Part shown: in pieces, positions 1 through 8,403 of the stretch | Numbering within the stretch: position 1 is the first letter of the stretch | Layout of the letters: each line of letters begins with the position of its first letter | NCBI GenBank assembly: GCA_003427395.1 | Contig: BFEA01000030.1 | Location: 3,203,697-3,224,778 of the forward strand | Direction: 5' to 3' | DNA: 21,082 nt | DNA from: Chara braunii | Taxonomy: Eukaryota > Streptophyta > Charophyceae > Charales > Characeae | The notes under the pieces: model-generated | Told to the model about the DNA's origin: nothing | The model's input: the letters and a program-made list of their open reading frames with translations, nothing else | Databases searched by the model: none | Translations under genes and position numbers: made by a program

Positions 1-173
1 TTCTTTGGAGTTGAACCACCACTCTACCCAACACCTAAAAGTGGCATTCCGGCGAGTTCGGAGCGGGGCTTTGGGGGGGTGTCGACCGGCGGGACGCAGG
101 CGGGTCTGGTCCTGCAATTTTTACGCGCCAACTTCGGCGATTCTTCGCGCCCAGAAAAATGAAGAAAAAAATC
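1..173. other. Unassigned GC-rich start of window
   Basis: No open frame or RNA gene is visible here. The first half is G-rich, with a run of seven Gs near 73-79, and the second half becomes A-rich. It lies directly before an interspersed repeat and may be part of the same element. Confidence 0.4.
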
Positions 174-236
174 TGAAAAATTAGGATCCTGTAGATGAGG
201 TAGTGATCTTTCCTGGAAAAATATCAGAAAAAAAGA
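174..236 (-). repeat. Inverted copy of the 7.9/8.1-kb interspersed repeat
   Basis: Read on the minus strand, this segment matches the segment near 8066-8130: a TTTTCTGATATTTT-like stretch, then CCTGGAAAGATCA, then an ATCTACAG block. It is therefore a third, oppositely oriented member of the family present twice at 7840-8173. Similarity was judged by eye and has several mismatches. Confidence 0.55.
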
Positions 237-585
237 AAAGAAAAAAAAAAGAAAGAGCTGGCTGCTACTCCAAAGGTGCCGTCCAAGGCGCTTGTCGTTG
301 GAGAGCTGTCAGGGCACGATTGGCAGAAGTCGTCATTCTCATGGAGGGCCATGCTGATCTTCGCTGTATAATTCTGTGTTCCAAGGGTAGATTCATTCTC
401 GTTTCACCATTCTCGAAACTCGTGCAGAGAGGCAGCTTGCAGATCTTGTATGACGAGGGCCCTCACGCCGAACTCAGAGCTAAGCACAAACGACAAAAGT
501 CGTGGCACTGTATTTCTTTTTTTCTCGTTTCTTTGGACCCATTCACGATATGCATGAAGGACCGAAAATGTATCTGTGTATCTGC

Positions 586-706
586 CCATGTTCAAGCTAA
601 AGATTCATTCTCATTTTGCACATTTGGTGAGGAGTGGAGCCACACCCTTTTTGGACACTACTCTCCAAATTCGCAAAATGAGAATGAATCTTCAGCTAGA
701 ACATGG
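586..706. repeat. Foldback (inverted repeat) of the U6-derived family
   Basis: The arm 586-619 and the reverse complement of 673-706 match at 32 of 34 positions. Weaker pairing continues inward (ATTTGG/CCAAAT around 622 and 665) and outward (GTGTAT/ATACAC). As RNA this would form a hairpin of roughly 140 nt. Each arm belongs to the U6-derived repeat family, so the simplest origin is insertion of two copies head to head. It could also act as a small-RNA precursor, but nothing here proves that. Confidence 0.65.
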
Positions 707-790
707 AACTATACACCGTCAAGAGATTCGAGCACAAAGGACAAAAATCAATGTGTTGTGCGTCCATTTTTTCTCTTCTTTTTTTTTATA

Positions 791-861
791 CCATTTCTCG
801 GTTCATCTGTGTCATCCTTCGAGCAGGGCCATACTGATCTTCTCTGTATTCTCCCGCACTC
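791..861 (-). pseudogene. U6 snRNA pseudogene, 5'-replaced
   Basis: On the minus strand this reads through the U6 ACAGAGA box, an AGATCAGTATGGCC block (AGC triad altered), a GGATGACAC block and the GAGAAATGGT 3' end. It then runs into an A-rich tail (+ strand T run 779-787). The U6 5' stem-loop is missing and is replaced by unrelated sequence shared with neighbouring repeats. The altered triad and missing 5' domain argue against function. Confidence 0.7.
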
Positions 862-931
862 TAGGGAAGATTCATTGCAGGGCCGAACTGATCTTATCTG
901 TATTCTTCCGTGTTCTAGGGAAGATCCATTC
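824..931. repeat. 54-bp tandem duplication within the U6-derived repeat
   Basis: Units 824-877 and 878-931 both begin CAGGGCC, continue ACTGATCTT, and carry a CTAGGGAAGAT block near their ends. They differ at about ten positions. A more diverged copy lies at 344-400. Confidence 0.65.
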
Positions 932-1585
932 TCATTTTCCACTTTCTGATTGCACTTCGGGAAGTACAGCAGAGAGGATGACAGATGAGCCAGAAGCGGC
1001 GCCATTTCAGGAGGAGCAGTACACCAGTCACGCCGTTATCAGAGGCAGAACTTTTTTTTTCCACAACTTTGCTTTTGTTTTCTCTTTTTTTTTTTCATTG
1101 TTTTTTTCAGTCTCGTCTTCTTTGGTCGCTCGTTTCCGTTTTCAAAACGAGTGACCGCCGAGGCTGGACCAAGCCTCTATCGACGCTACCGACGTCCTCC
1201 TTGAATTCAGGAAGTTGAGAAAGTTTGGCTGGGCGAGGTACTGGTGGTTTAAGGACAACGCTTATAGCAAGCATGTATCTTGCCTTATTCTTGCAGTAGA
1301 TACACACCAAGTTCAGATTTGATGAGAACTGGGTGGTGCAAGGAAAATGAGCAATAACGAGATGACAATATCCAGAATGCACAATCACATTGAAAGCCAG
1401 AAAGTATCTGAGTGTCCAGAAAGCAGCATTGCACCAACATAACACCAGTGGAGAATCGTAACACTGAAAACCAATGTCAATGAGAGCTTGCTCTCGCCAC
1501 CACCAACATAAGAGGCCAGGCCCTTCTCCCTACTTGGCGCTCCGCGCCCAGCCTACTTCCTACACAGCTACTGTCTGACTACTAA
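932..1585. other. No gene recognised; T-rich and mixed sequence
   Basis: Poly(T) runs occur near 1050 and 1090. Open frames on both strands are short and mutually overlapping, with no recognisable domain. The phrase TACTGGTGG followed by TTTAA at about 1239-1252 recurs near 11210 and in a variant near 11391, so a dispersed repeat end may be present. Confidence 0.35.
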
Positions 1586-1665
1586 TTGACAATGCAACTG
1601 TTGATGTCAGCAGCTGACGAATTACTTAAAGATGTCGCTCAGATGCAGACCATTGCCAATACCAG
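1586..1665 (+). CDS. Possible short first or internal exon
   Basis: An ATG-started frame encodes about 27 residues with an amphipathic stretch (SAADELLKDVAQMQTIA). It ends exactly at a good 5' splice site, AG|GTATGT, with the GT at 1666-1667. Just upstream is TACTAATTGAC, a strong branch-point-like sequence, followed by an AG, so part of this could instead be an internal exon. The protein is not recognised, and no partner exon is identified in the following 700 bp. Against it: the segment is short and the supporting signals are common by chance. Confidence 0.15.
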
Positions 1666-1678
1666 GTATGTGCCCTCA

Positions 1679-1700
1679 CATCATCATCATCATCATCATC
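1679..1700. repeat. (CAT)7 microsatellite
   Basis: Seven perfect CAT units lie directly after the possible splice donor at 1666. In one frame this reads as a poly-His tract. Confidence 0.9.
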
Positions 1701-1809
1701 CTTCTCTCTCTACCTCGTCTTACACCCACGTCTTCCCTCTGTACACCCGAAGACCACCTCTGCGCCTCACTGTAGTCCAAGCCTCAGCCAGCTATGGAGG
1801 CTGGGCTAT

Positions 1810-1830
1810 GGCGCTGCCCTCAGCAGCGCC
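1810..1830. other. Perfect 8-bp hairpin
   Basis: GGCGCTGC (1810-1817) pairs with GCAGCGCC (1823-1830) around a 5-nt loop. No poly(T) or other terminator feature follows. The significance is unknown. Confidence 0.6.
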
Positions 1831-1873
1831 CTGCTTCTTGCACGACCGCACGCGCGCAGCACCTTGCCCTTAG

Positions 1874-2397
1874 CGCACAGCAGCATGCTGTCGACTTGTA
1901 GAAGGGATCTGCCGGCCAGCGGATCTAACCCTATGTCCACCCCACGTAAGTCAACCGCGGGAGGGCTATTTCCGGGCTCCTGCAACCTGCAAAAAACACC
2001 TCTTAGACGGAAATAAAAACAAGGTGTGAGCTGGGCGACCCACTAAAATGTAGAAAGAAAGAGAAGATCGTTGTATTCAGTCAATAACGGTATAGGCGCC
2101 AACGCGCTACATCCCATCCCAGAGCAACCTCCCTCATGCCAGTCCAAGGGATTAGTTTGTGTTGAGACTGAACGTGTCAGTGTTCTTCGCTGGGTCTTAT
2201 GACCAATGGGGTGTCGTCGGTACCACTCCCGTTAGCCCCAAGGGATCATGCTAGAGCTCTCCGAGTCCGAAGTAGCATCGTGGGCCCGTTGAGGCCCGAT
2301 TCTCAATCTGAGTCCAGGGTCCGAATCTGAGGCCTGTTCGGCTGTAGGAAGAGGCGACTCCTTGGCTCACTCGGTTGGGCATCTGGCCCTGTCCTTA
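1874..2397. other. No gene recognised
   Basis: Mixed-composition sequence with no long open frame, RNA gene or clear repeat. It does not show an LTR boundary or primer-binding site that I can recognise. Confidence 0.35.
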
Positions 2398-3116
2398 GTC
2401 TTGGTCTGATCTGGTCTGGTCTGGTCTGGTCTTGTCTGGTCCGGTTTGGTGTGGCCTGTTCTGGCCTGGTCCAGTCCGGTTTGGTCTGGTCTGGTCCTGT
2501 CTGGTCTGTTCTGGGTCTGGTCTGGTCTGGTCTGGTCCGGTTTGGTCTTGTCTGGTTTTGTCGGGTCTGTTCTGGGCCTGGCCTGGTCTGGTCTGGTCTG
2601 GCCTGTTCTGATCTGGTCTGGTCTGATCTGGTCTTGTCTGGTCTGTTTCTGGGCCTGGTCTGGTCCGGTCCGGTTTGGTCGGATCTGGTCCGGTTTGGTC
2701 TGGCCTGTTCTAGTCTGGTCTGGTCCGGTCCGGTCCGGTTTGATCTGGTCTGGTCCTGTCTGGTCTGTTCTGGGCCTGGTCTGGCCTGGCCTGGCCTGGT
2801 CTGGTCCGGTCCGGTTTGGTCTGGTCTGGTCCTGCCTGGTCTGTTCTGGGCCTGGTCTGGCCGGCCTGGTCTGGTCTGGTTTGGTCTGGTCCGGTTTGGT
2901 CTGGTCTGGTCTTGTCTGGTCCGTTCTGGGCGTGGCCTGGTCTGGTCTGATCTGGTCTTGTCTGGTCTGTTTCTGGGTCTGGTCTGGTCCGGTCCGGTTT
3001 GGTCTGATCTGGTCTTGTCTGGTCTGTTTCTGGGTCTGGTCTGGTCTGATCTGGTCCGGTCTGGTCTGGTCTGGTCTGATCTGGTCTGGTCTGATCTGGT
3101 CCAGTCTGGTCCGGGT
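2398..3116. repeat. ~720-bp CTGGT-type 5-bp tandem array
   Basis: The whole segment is built of 5-bp units, mostly CTGGT with variants CCGGT, CTGAT, TTGGT, CTGTT and CCTGT. A longer marker, TCTGTTCTGGG or TCTGTTTCTGGG, recurs near 2503, 2565, 2641, 2763, 2839, 2965 and 3022 (variant TCCGTTCTGGG near 2917), showing higher-order duplication of blocks. A 5-bp unit gives a 5-residue protein period (DQTRP-like on the minus strand). Stop codons are nearly absent in several frames on both strands, so the open frames of 220-270 codons here are most likely artefacts. Confidence 0.9.
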
Positions 3117-3242
3117 CCTGCGATGAGTGCGCGCAGCCAGGTTCGTCTGCCCCCCCACCAGCGAGCCCGGTTGGCCGGTTCAGCTGATCAAGCACGCGTC
3201 TTCCCGCTGGTGCGTGCCGTTCCGTTTCTTCCAAGCCCGTTT

Positions 3243-3352
3243 CCCTTGGCTGTGGTTTCGCGAGATGGTAGATAGGGACAGTCGAAATCTCGTTAATCCA
3301 TTCGTGCGCGTCACTTGGCTGTAGTTTCACAGGGGTGGTAGATAGGGACAAT

Positions 3353-3387
<35 letters not shown>

Positions 3388-3852
3388 ATACCTTTTCCCT
3401 TGGCTGTAGTTTTGCAGGGGTGGTTGATAGGGACAATGGGAATCTCGTTAATCCATTCAAGCGCGTCACTAATTAGATGACGTGGCACTTGCTTTGTTTC
3501 CCGCCGATTCTTCCAAGTTCGTTCCCTTGGCCGAGGTTTCGCAGGATAGTAGATAGGGACAGTGCGAATCTCGTTAATCCATCCATGCGCGCCACCAATT
3601 AGATGACGTGGCTACTCTCCCTGCCGTTCCTTCCAACCCCGTTCCCGTGACTGTGATTTCACGGGAAGGTAGGTAGGGGCTGTGGGAATCTCGTCGGTCA
3701 ACTCATGCGCGTCACTTATTAGATGACGAGCCGCTACTCCCGCCGATTCTTTCAAGCCCGTTACCTTGGTTGTGGTTTCGCAGGATGGTAGATCGGGGCA
3801 TTGGGAATCTAGTTAATCCATTCATGCTCATCACTAATTAGATGCCGCGGCA
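3243..3852. repeat. Six copies of a 70-120 bp repeat
   Basis: Copies start near 3243, 3316, 3404, 3525, 3643 and 3762. The shared core runs TTGGCTG-GTTTCGCAGG, then GGTAGATAGGGACA, then GGGAATCTCGTTAATCCA, then ATGCGCGTCACTAATTAG. The last three copies are spaced about 118 bp and include a CCCGCCGATTCTT leader. The first two abut with a 72-bp spacing because they lack the leader. Two copies end in TGACGTGGC. Confidence 0.85.
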
Positions 3853-3985
3853 TTTGGGTAGCATAGATACTCCCTCCGTTTTCCCATCGTCGATTGAATC
3901 TCTCCATTTCGACACTTAGAGCACAGGGCAAAAAGCACATTGTGACCAACATTCGTTGAGATCGTCGCAATGGTTCGTCAGATCG

Positions 3986-4405
<420 letters not shown>

Positions 4406-4452
<47 letters not shown>

Positions 4453-4480
4453 CGCGCGCGCGCGTGCGCACGCATGTGCA
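4406..4480. repeat. (TC)16 followed by (CG)14
   Basis: TC dinucleotides (4406-4437) change abruptly into CG dinucleotides (4437-4464). Alternating purine/pyrimidine sequence (TGCGCACGCATG) continues to about 4476. The CG tract is a classic left-handed Z-DNA-forming sequence and stands out as 14 undepleted CpGs. Confidence 0.95.
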
Positions 4481-5094
4481 ATGGCTTTCTCCGCTCGACT
4501 TCTCCCCCCGTGCAAGCCTCGCTATTCCACGCTGCCCTTCTCCGCGGGACTTGTTCTTTCCCGTCCCTCGCAACAGATCTTTCTCTCTTGCGCGGCTGCA
4601 CTACTACGCGCTGTTTCCCTGCACTGCAACTCTTTCCCACACTGACCCTGCTACCCTTCCCAGTTTTCCCTCCGCGCAGCAACTCTTTCACGTGCTCGCT
4701 CTTCACTGCCTTACATGCGCTCCTCTCTGATCTGTGCACACACATCCCGTGCCGAATCCGCTTTCCTCCTTGTTATGCTTACCTTGGTTGAAGAGGAGCG
4801 CTGCTCCACACGTGTTTGTGGTTAATGAACCGAGCCCGACACGTGGCCAGGTTCGTGAGTCTCGGAGGAGGAGTTTTCCCCCGGTTTTGATTCCCACTTG
4901 CTGTTCGAGAGCGCAAAGATCAGATAGTTTGGTTTGTTTGATAAGTTCCTGTCCATTCAAAAACAAAGTCCCTGTTCGAGCATACGAGTACTCTTTACCC
5001 AGCTGATGACTTCGTGGGTCTAGATTCGATTTCAGGTCGATAAGTTCCTCTGTCGTCCGTTGATGATCAAAGGTTGACGGTTTAATACCCGTGC
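4481..5094. other. No gene recognised
   Basis: C+T-rich, then mixed sequence. Short frames on both strands have no recognisable domain. A box-B-like GATTCGATTT at about 5025 lacks a matching box A, so I do not call a tRNA. Confidence 0.35.
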
Positions 5095-5622
5095 ATGGAT
5101 ATAGTCAGGGCGCTGTCCAGGTTCACGCGCCGAGCAGTAAGAGCACACCGGTGTCCTCAAGCTTTCCTCGTGCGTGCCGGGATCGTGCCTCCTTCATGCC
5201 CAATGTGCTTGCTCGAAGCTCATACTTCTGCCCCTTCGAGTGCTGAGGTACCCGTTCGCTGCTGGTTGTCTCCTCTCCTCCCGACCCTGGTGCGTCCCAG
5301 GGCCGGCACACCTTGTGTGCCAGCAAGTGCGCAAGCCAGAAGTCCCCCTTCCCCGGGCCCAACTGGGCTTATATGGTTTGCTGGGCCCATTCTCACGCGG
5401 CTTCAGCAGTCTGGTGCGCCGCAGGAGTCGGGAACTTTGCAGCGCCCTGGTACCAAGGCTCCTCCCAAGCCTAGTCCCAGGCCTGTTTGGGCCCCGAAAG
5501 GACATATGTGGTACCAAACGGGCCTTTGTGTCAGTACCAAGGAATTCGTAGGGCCCCGGTACCTGGGCTACGCCCGAGCCTCGTTCCGGGCCTGCTATGG
5601 CTTCCCCCCAAGTGGAAATTAA
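5095..5622. other. Open on both strands; no recognised protein
   Basis: A + frame of 175 codons (5095-5622) and an antisense frame of 185 codons (5194-5751) overlap here. Neither has a domain I recognise. Both are rich in residues expected from GC-rich DNA (Pro, Arg, Ser, Gly, Ala), and the region contains an internal direct repeat. I regard coding as possible but unsupported. Confidence 0.15.
5449..5607. repeat. Diverged ~48-bp direct repeat pair
   Basis: Segments 5449-5495 and 5558-5607 both start GGTACC, continue GGCT, then CC(A/G)AGCCT, then C(A/G)GGCCTG, and end near a C run. They are about 109 bp apart with many mismatches. Confidence 0.4.
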
Positions 5623-6640
5623 CGAGGCCCGTCGAAATTCGGAAGGGACCCGGTACTTGAGAAAAAATAGCCTATTTCGGTCTCCATTCTCAGCCCGAGG
5701 CCCGGAGTCTTTTCCTGACTGTCCATTCAAGCGTCGCGGTCCAATTAACACCGGTTTAGCAATTTCCCCGGCTTCCGGCCGGGCACTGATTTCCCACGGT
5801 TATTGCTCCGTCGTTTACCCGGATGCTCACCGCGAGAACAGAATGGCCCTCCTCGTCTCACACGTCGCCGTGGCTCGAGCGTAAGTACCCGTCTCCCGCC
5901 CTTGTCACTCGCCCAACGCTTGCGGACTTCTCTCTTCCGCCATAGATATTAGATCTTCCCTGGCTATGAAATTTCTTGGTGTCCCTTTGAGAGAGTTCTC
6001 CCTCAATCAGGGAATCACGTCCTCCCAACCTTCTGGCCTCGATGCCTTCCCCTTTAGTTTTGCCTATGTTGATCTCGAGAAAGGAAGTGTCCGAAATGGT
6101 TGTCGTGTCCGGCTCCCGTCACCGCCACACGTCTTTCTAAAGTAAAGGGCGGCGTAAGGCTTGAGCTGCCCGACAACGCGAGCCTTTGCTCCAGCAGCGC
6201 TGCCGCACAAACTGGCAAGTGCCTGAATGCCCGTCCAGACAGCGAGCTCTTTCCTGTATGGAAAGAGTCTGCCTGCCTCGGCGGCCTGGCTGGGCTGGGC
6301 CTGTGCCCAGAAGCTTCCGGTAGGCCCCAGGAGGCTGTGCTTTTGTTGCAGCTGCTGGGCCTTGTTCGGTTGGGCCTCCCAACTGCCTGTGTATGATGCT
6401 GCGATTCAGGCCCAGGGCCTGCATTTCCGAAAAGGCCTGGAATGCCGTGGAATGTCTGTGCTGCTCGGCCTGTGTTTCCCTCAACCAACTGGCGCGTCAC
6501 AACTGCTCGGGACCCAAATACGAAATTGACAGCAATGGGCCTCTTGAGATTTGTTAGGCCCGCCTTCACTTAGGGTGGGCACATCTGTATTCAGGGCCCC
6601 TTAGGCCTGCCGAGGACCCAGTTCCTCGCAGTGGGAGCAT
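5623..6640. other. No gene recognised; GGCC-rich sequence
   Basis: GC-rich, with many GGGCCT and AGGCCC words, especially 6240-6470. A minus frame of 171 codons (6054-6569) overlaps a + frame of about 100 codons, and neither resembles a known family. A pyrimidine tract ending TTGTTGCAG at about 6350 looks like a 3' splice site, but no exon structure can be built with confidence. Confidence 0.3.
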
Positions 6641-6680
6641 ACGCACGATGCGCTCCATAAGCAGCACGGTCGATAGATAG

Positions 6681-6800
6681 GTGGAACTTTTTTTTTTTTT
6701 TTTTTCATTTTCTGTATTTGTTGCAAAAATGTTGACATCCCGGCCCTGGCAGGTGCAAAGTTTCGATGCATTTCTAAGGGCATACTCACAGTGGGACTTT
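6681..6800 (-). mobile_element. Short poly(A)-tailed retro-insertion, unknown body
   Basis: On the + strand this reads GTGGAACTTT (6681-6690), a T run to 6705, about 85 bp of unique sequence, then GTGGGACTTT (6791-6800). The flanking 10-mers match at 9 of 10 positions. The simplest reading is an insertion in minus orientation with an 18-nt poly(A) tail and a 10-bp target-site duplication. The body (6706-6790) does not match an RNA class I recognise. Confidence 0.45.
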
Positions 6801-6828
6801 CTTTTTCTTTTTTTTTGTTTTTTAATTT

Positions 6829-6926
6829 GGACCATTTCTTGATTTATGCGTGTCATCCTTGCACAGGGCCCATGCTAATCTTCTTTCTCTGTATTGTTCC
6901 AATTTTAACGGATGTCCCAAAGGACC
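6829..6926 (-). pseudogene. U6 snRNA retropseudogene with target-site duplication
   Basis: The minus strand gives an almost full-length plant-type U6. It has a 5' stem-loop GTCCTTTGGGAC, then ATCCGTTAAAATTGGAAC, the ACAGAGA box, GATTAGCATGG, the GGATGACACGCA block and the 3' end GAGAAATGGTCC-like (CAAGAAATGGTCC). A 4-nt AGAA duplication directly follows ACAGAGA, a position expected to be harmful. An A-rich tail follows (complement of 6801-6828). GTGGGACTTT occurs on both sides (6791-6800 and 6927-6936), a perfect 10-bp target-site duplication. No plant U6 upstream element or TATA box sits at the expected distance, so this is a retroposed copy. Confidence 0.85.
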
Positions 6927-7037
6927 GTGGGACTTTTTCGACTAGGCTCTGGAGTTAAATATCTTCATAATACTCTGTAATAGTCCAAAAAGCTGGACTA
7001 GCTAGCAACAGGCGGCCGAAGGCCATCCCGCGCTGCC

Positions 7038-7150
7038 CGGCCGTGCAAAGGCCCAGAAAGGTCGCAGCAAAAAAAAAAAAAAAAAACCTGAAAAAAAAAC
7101 TATGGGTGGCCTGGCCGTGCAAGGGCCAGGGAAGGTCCCAGCAAAAACAA
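7038..7150. repeat. ~38-bp direct repeat pair with A tracts
   Basis: GGCCGTGCAAAGGCCCAGAA (starting about 7039) and GGCCGTGCAAGGGCCAGGGA (starting about 7112) are each followed by GGTC-CAGCAAAAA. They are spaced about 73 bp apart. Both end in A-rich runs, the first 18-19 As long. Confidence 0.7.
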
Positions 7151-7530
7151 AATCCAAAAAACGGTTTAAAAATCCGAAAAAAAAAATTATGTCGAAAAAT
7201 AAACTGAACAACTTTTGTCTCAGGGTCACATCGAAAGTCTTTACCAAATGGAGTGGAAGCTTGGAGGCCTCTCGATCCCTGCATTTGGTTCGTTCTGTAT
7301 GTTTTTGCCTTGGGAATTGGGCCTGGGATAATAAAGCTTCTCTTCTTGTATTAAAAGACCCCTCTACCCGGCTTTAGAAATTCGGGGGTGCCATTTGACG
7401 AGTAACTAAAAATAAAGGAGAAGGATATAAGGAAAAAAAAAGTGATGAATAAGAGCGTAATAGCAAGCAATAAAGATTCTTCTCGATCCATTGGTTTATA
7501 GAAAATCCATGTTTTAGGTGTTTTAAAATA
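7151..7530. other. No gene recognised; A/T-rich
   Basis: A/T-rich sequence with short frames only. A polyadenylation-like AATAAA word and GATAATAAAG occur around 7195 and 7327, which have no clear upstream gene. Confidence 0.35.
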
Positions 7531-7543
7531 CACGACTTACCAA

Positions 7544-7715
7544 GGGGCCTAGCTCAGTCGGTACACCAATGAACTGTTGAAATACAGACCCAAGTTCGAA
7601 TCCAGATGTCGTCAGATTAACAAAATTACATATTGCTGAATTACCTAGGGCCGGTCAGTTCAATGATGATATCTCAAGGCCATTGCCCTTTNTTANAAAA
7701 AAAAAAAAAAAAAAA
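7544..7715 (+). mobile_element. tRNA-headed SINE with poly(A) tail
   Basis: The 5' part carries RNA polymerase III internal promoter boxes: box A TAGCTCAGTCGG (7550-7561) and box B AGTTCGAATCC (7593-7603), spaced about 31 bp. The tRNA acceptor arm does not pair, and the anticodon loop (between CTGT and ACAG) has only 6 nt, so it is not a working tRNA. About 90 bp of non-tRNA body and an A run of 19 with two N bases follow. CACGACTTAC (7531-7540) and CATGACTTTC (7717-7726) match at 8 of 10 positions and may be an aged target-site duplication. Confidence 0.7.
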
Positions 7716-7839
7716 CCATGACTTTCACAAAACGTTTATAATAAAAGCAACTAATAACGCCGGTTACTACTGGTAGGCCGTTTTTCTAAATAGGCACGTG
7801 GCCTACCGGCAGTTTTGTGTGGGGCCAGGCCTTGGTCCC

Positions 7840-8173
7840 AGGGTGGCGAAAATGGAAATATGCCGAATCGGGGGAGCGATGATTTGATGGGCAAAATTAT
7901 TTTTATTATTTTTTTTATATTTTTCCTGGAAAGATCATGACTTAATCTACAGACCCTTAAATTTTTTGCATTTTCTGTGAATTCTTCGGAGCACAAAAAA
8001 TACTTCTGTTAGCTGACACAAGGTAGAGTGGCAAAAAATTGGCACGGTGATTATTTCACGGGAAAAAATGATTTTATTTTTTTTCTGATATTTTCCCTGG
8101 AAAGATCACGAGCTAATCTACAGACCGTCAAATTTTTTTAGACATATTTGTGCATTCTTCTGAGCACAAAAAA
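7840..8173. repeat. Two tandem copies of a ~165-bp repeat
   Basis: Both copies start with a GGTGGCGAAAAT- or AGTGGCAAAAAAT-like phrase. They continue through an ATTTTTATTTTTT tract, CCTGGAAAGATCA, AATCTACAGACC and AAATTTTTT, and end in ATTCTTC-GAGCACAAAAAAT. The first ends near 8005 and the second near 8173. A partial inverted copy lies at 174-236. Confidence 0.75.
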
Positions 8174-8403
8174 TCGCCAGAGTTGCCTCTCTGAAATTGC
8201 AAGACTAGGCCCGCTGGCTGGCAACGGTTGGCCTCCCCCCCCCTCTCCGCCCCCCCCGAAAAACCTGTCCGAACTCATGGATTTTGAGTTCACAAAGGCA
8301 AAAAGTTCCCGCTCCGGCAAAGATATCACGGCGTGAGTTTGAAACGACAATTTGGTAGAAAAGAATTCGTTGGGCTTTTCTTTTTTTTATTTTCCTTTCC
8401 CCA
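8174..8403. other. No gene recognised; C-rich stretch
   Basis: A polypyrimidine/C-rich run sits near 8230-8260. Frames on both strands of 60-70 codons overlap one another and show no domain. Confidence 0.35.

Larger units (their letters stand above)
344..931 (-). repeat. Degenerate U6-derived repeat cluster
   Basis: At least five blocks here resemble minus-strand U6 snRNA: 344-376, 397-450 (weak), 532-556, 791-861 and 878-910. Several are joined to the same non-U6 sequence, AGATTCATTCTC followed by ATTTT (near 389, 601 and 921, and inverted near 680). The block 'TGATCTTC(T/G)CTGTAT' is the complement of the U6 ACAGAGAAGATTAGCA region. This looks like a repeat family founded by a U6 copy whose 5' stem-loop was replaced by other sequence. 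None is expected to be functional. Confidence 0.6.

Noticed and set aside
1900-2397. LTR retrotransposon end
   Set aside because: No TG..CA boundary pair, primer-binding site or polypurine tract could be identified.
2367-3158. 263-codon DQTRP-repeat protein (and Trp/Ser-rich + strand frames)
   Set aside because: A 5-bp repeat yields the same peptide cycle in every frame. Openness on both strands shows it is compositional.
3243-3852. CRISPR-like or phage repeat
   Set aside because: The repeats are 70-120 bp, diverged, and share the sequence between cores.
5000-5060. Second hammerhead (CTGATGA near 5002) or tRNA 3' half
   Set aside because: No stem II followed by GAAA after CTGATGA. The box-B-like GATTCGATTT has no box A or pairing arms.
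5095-6569. GC-rich open frames of 170-185 codons as genes
   Set aside because: Overlapping frames on both strands, compositionally biased products, no domain and no convincing splice structure.
6829-6926. Functional U6 snRNA gene
   Set aside because: It has a 4-nt insertion after the ACAGAGA box, an A-rich tail and a target-site duplication, and lacks a correctly placed upstream element and TATA box. The TCCCAC next to its 5' end is part of the duplicated target.
7544-7616. Functional tRNA gene
   Set aside because: The acceptor arm does not pair, the anticodon loop has the wrong size, and the sequence continues into a SINE body with poly(A).
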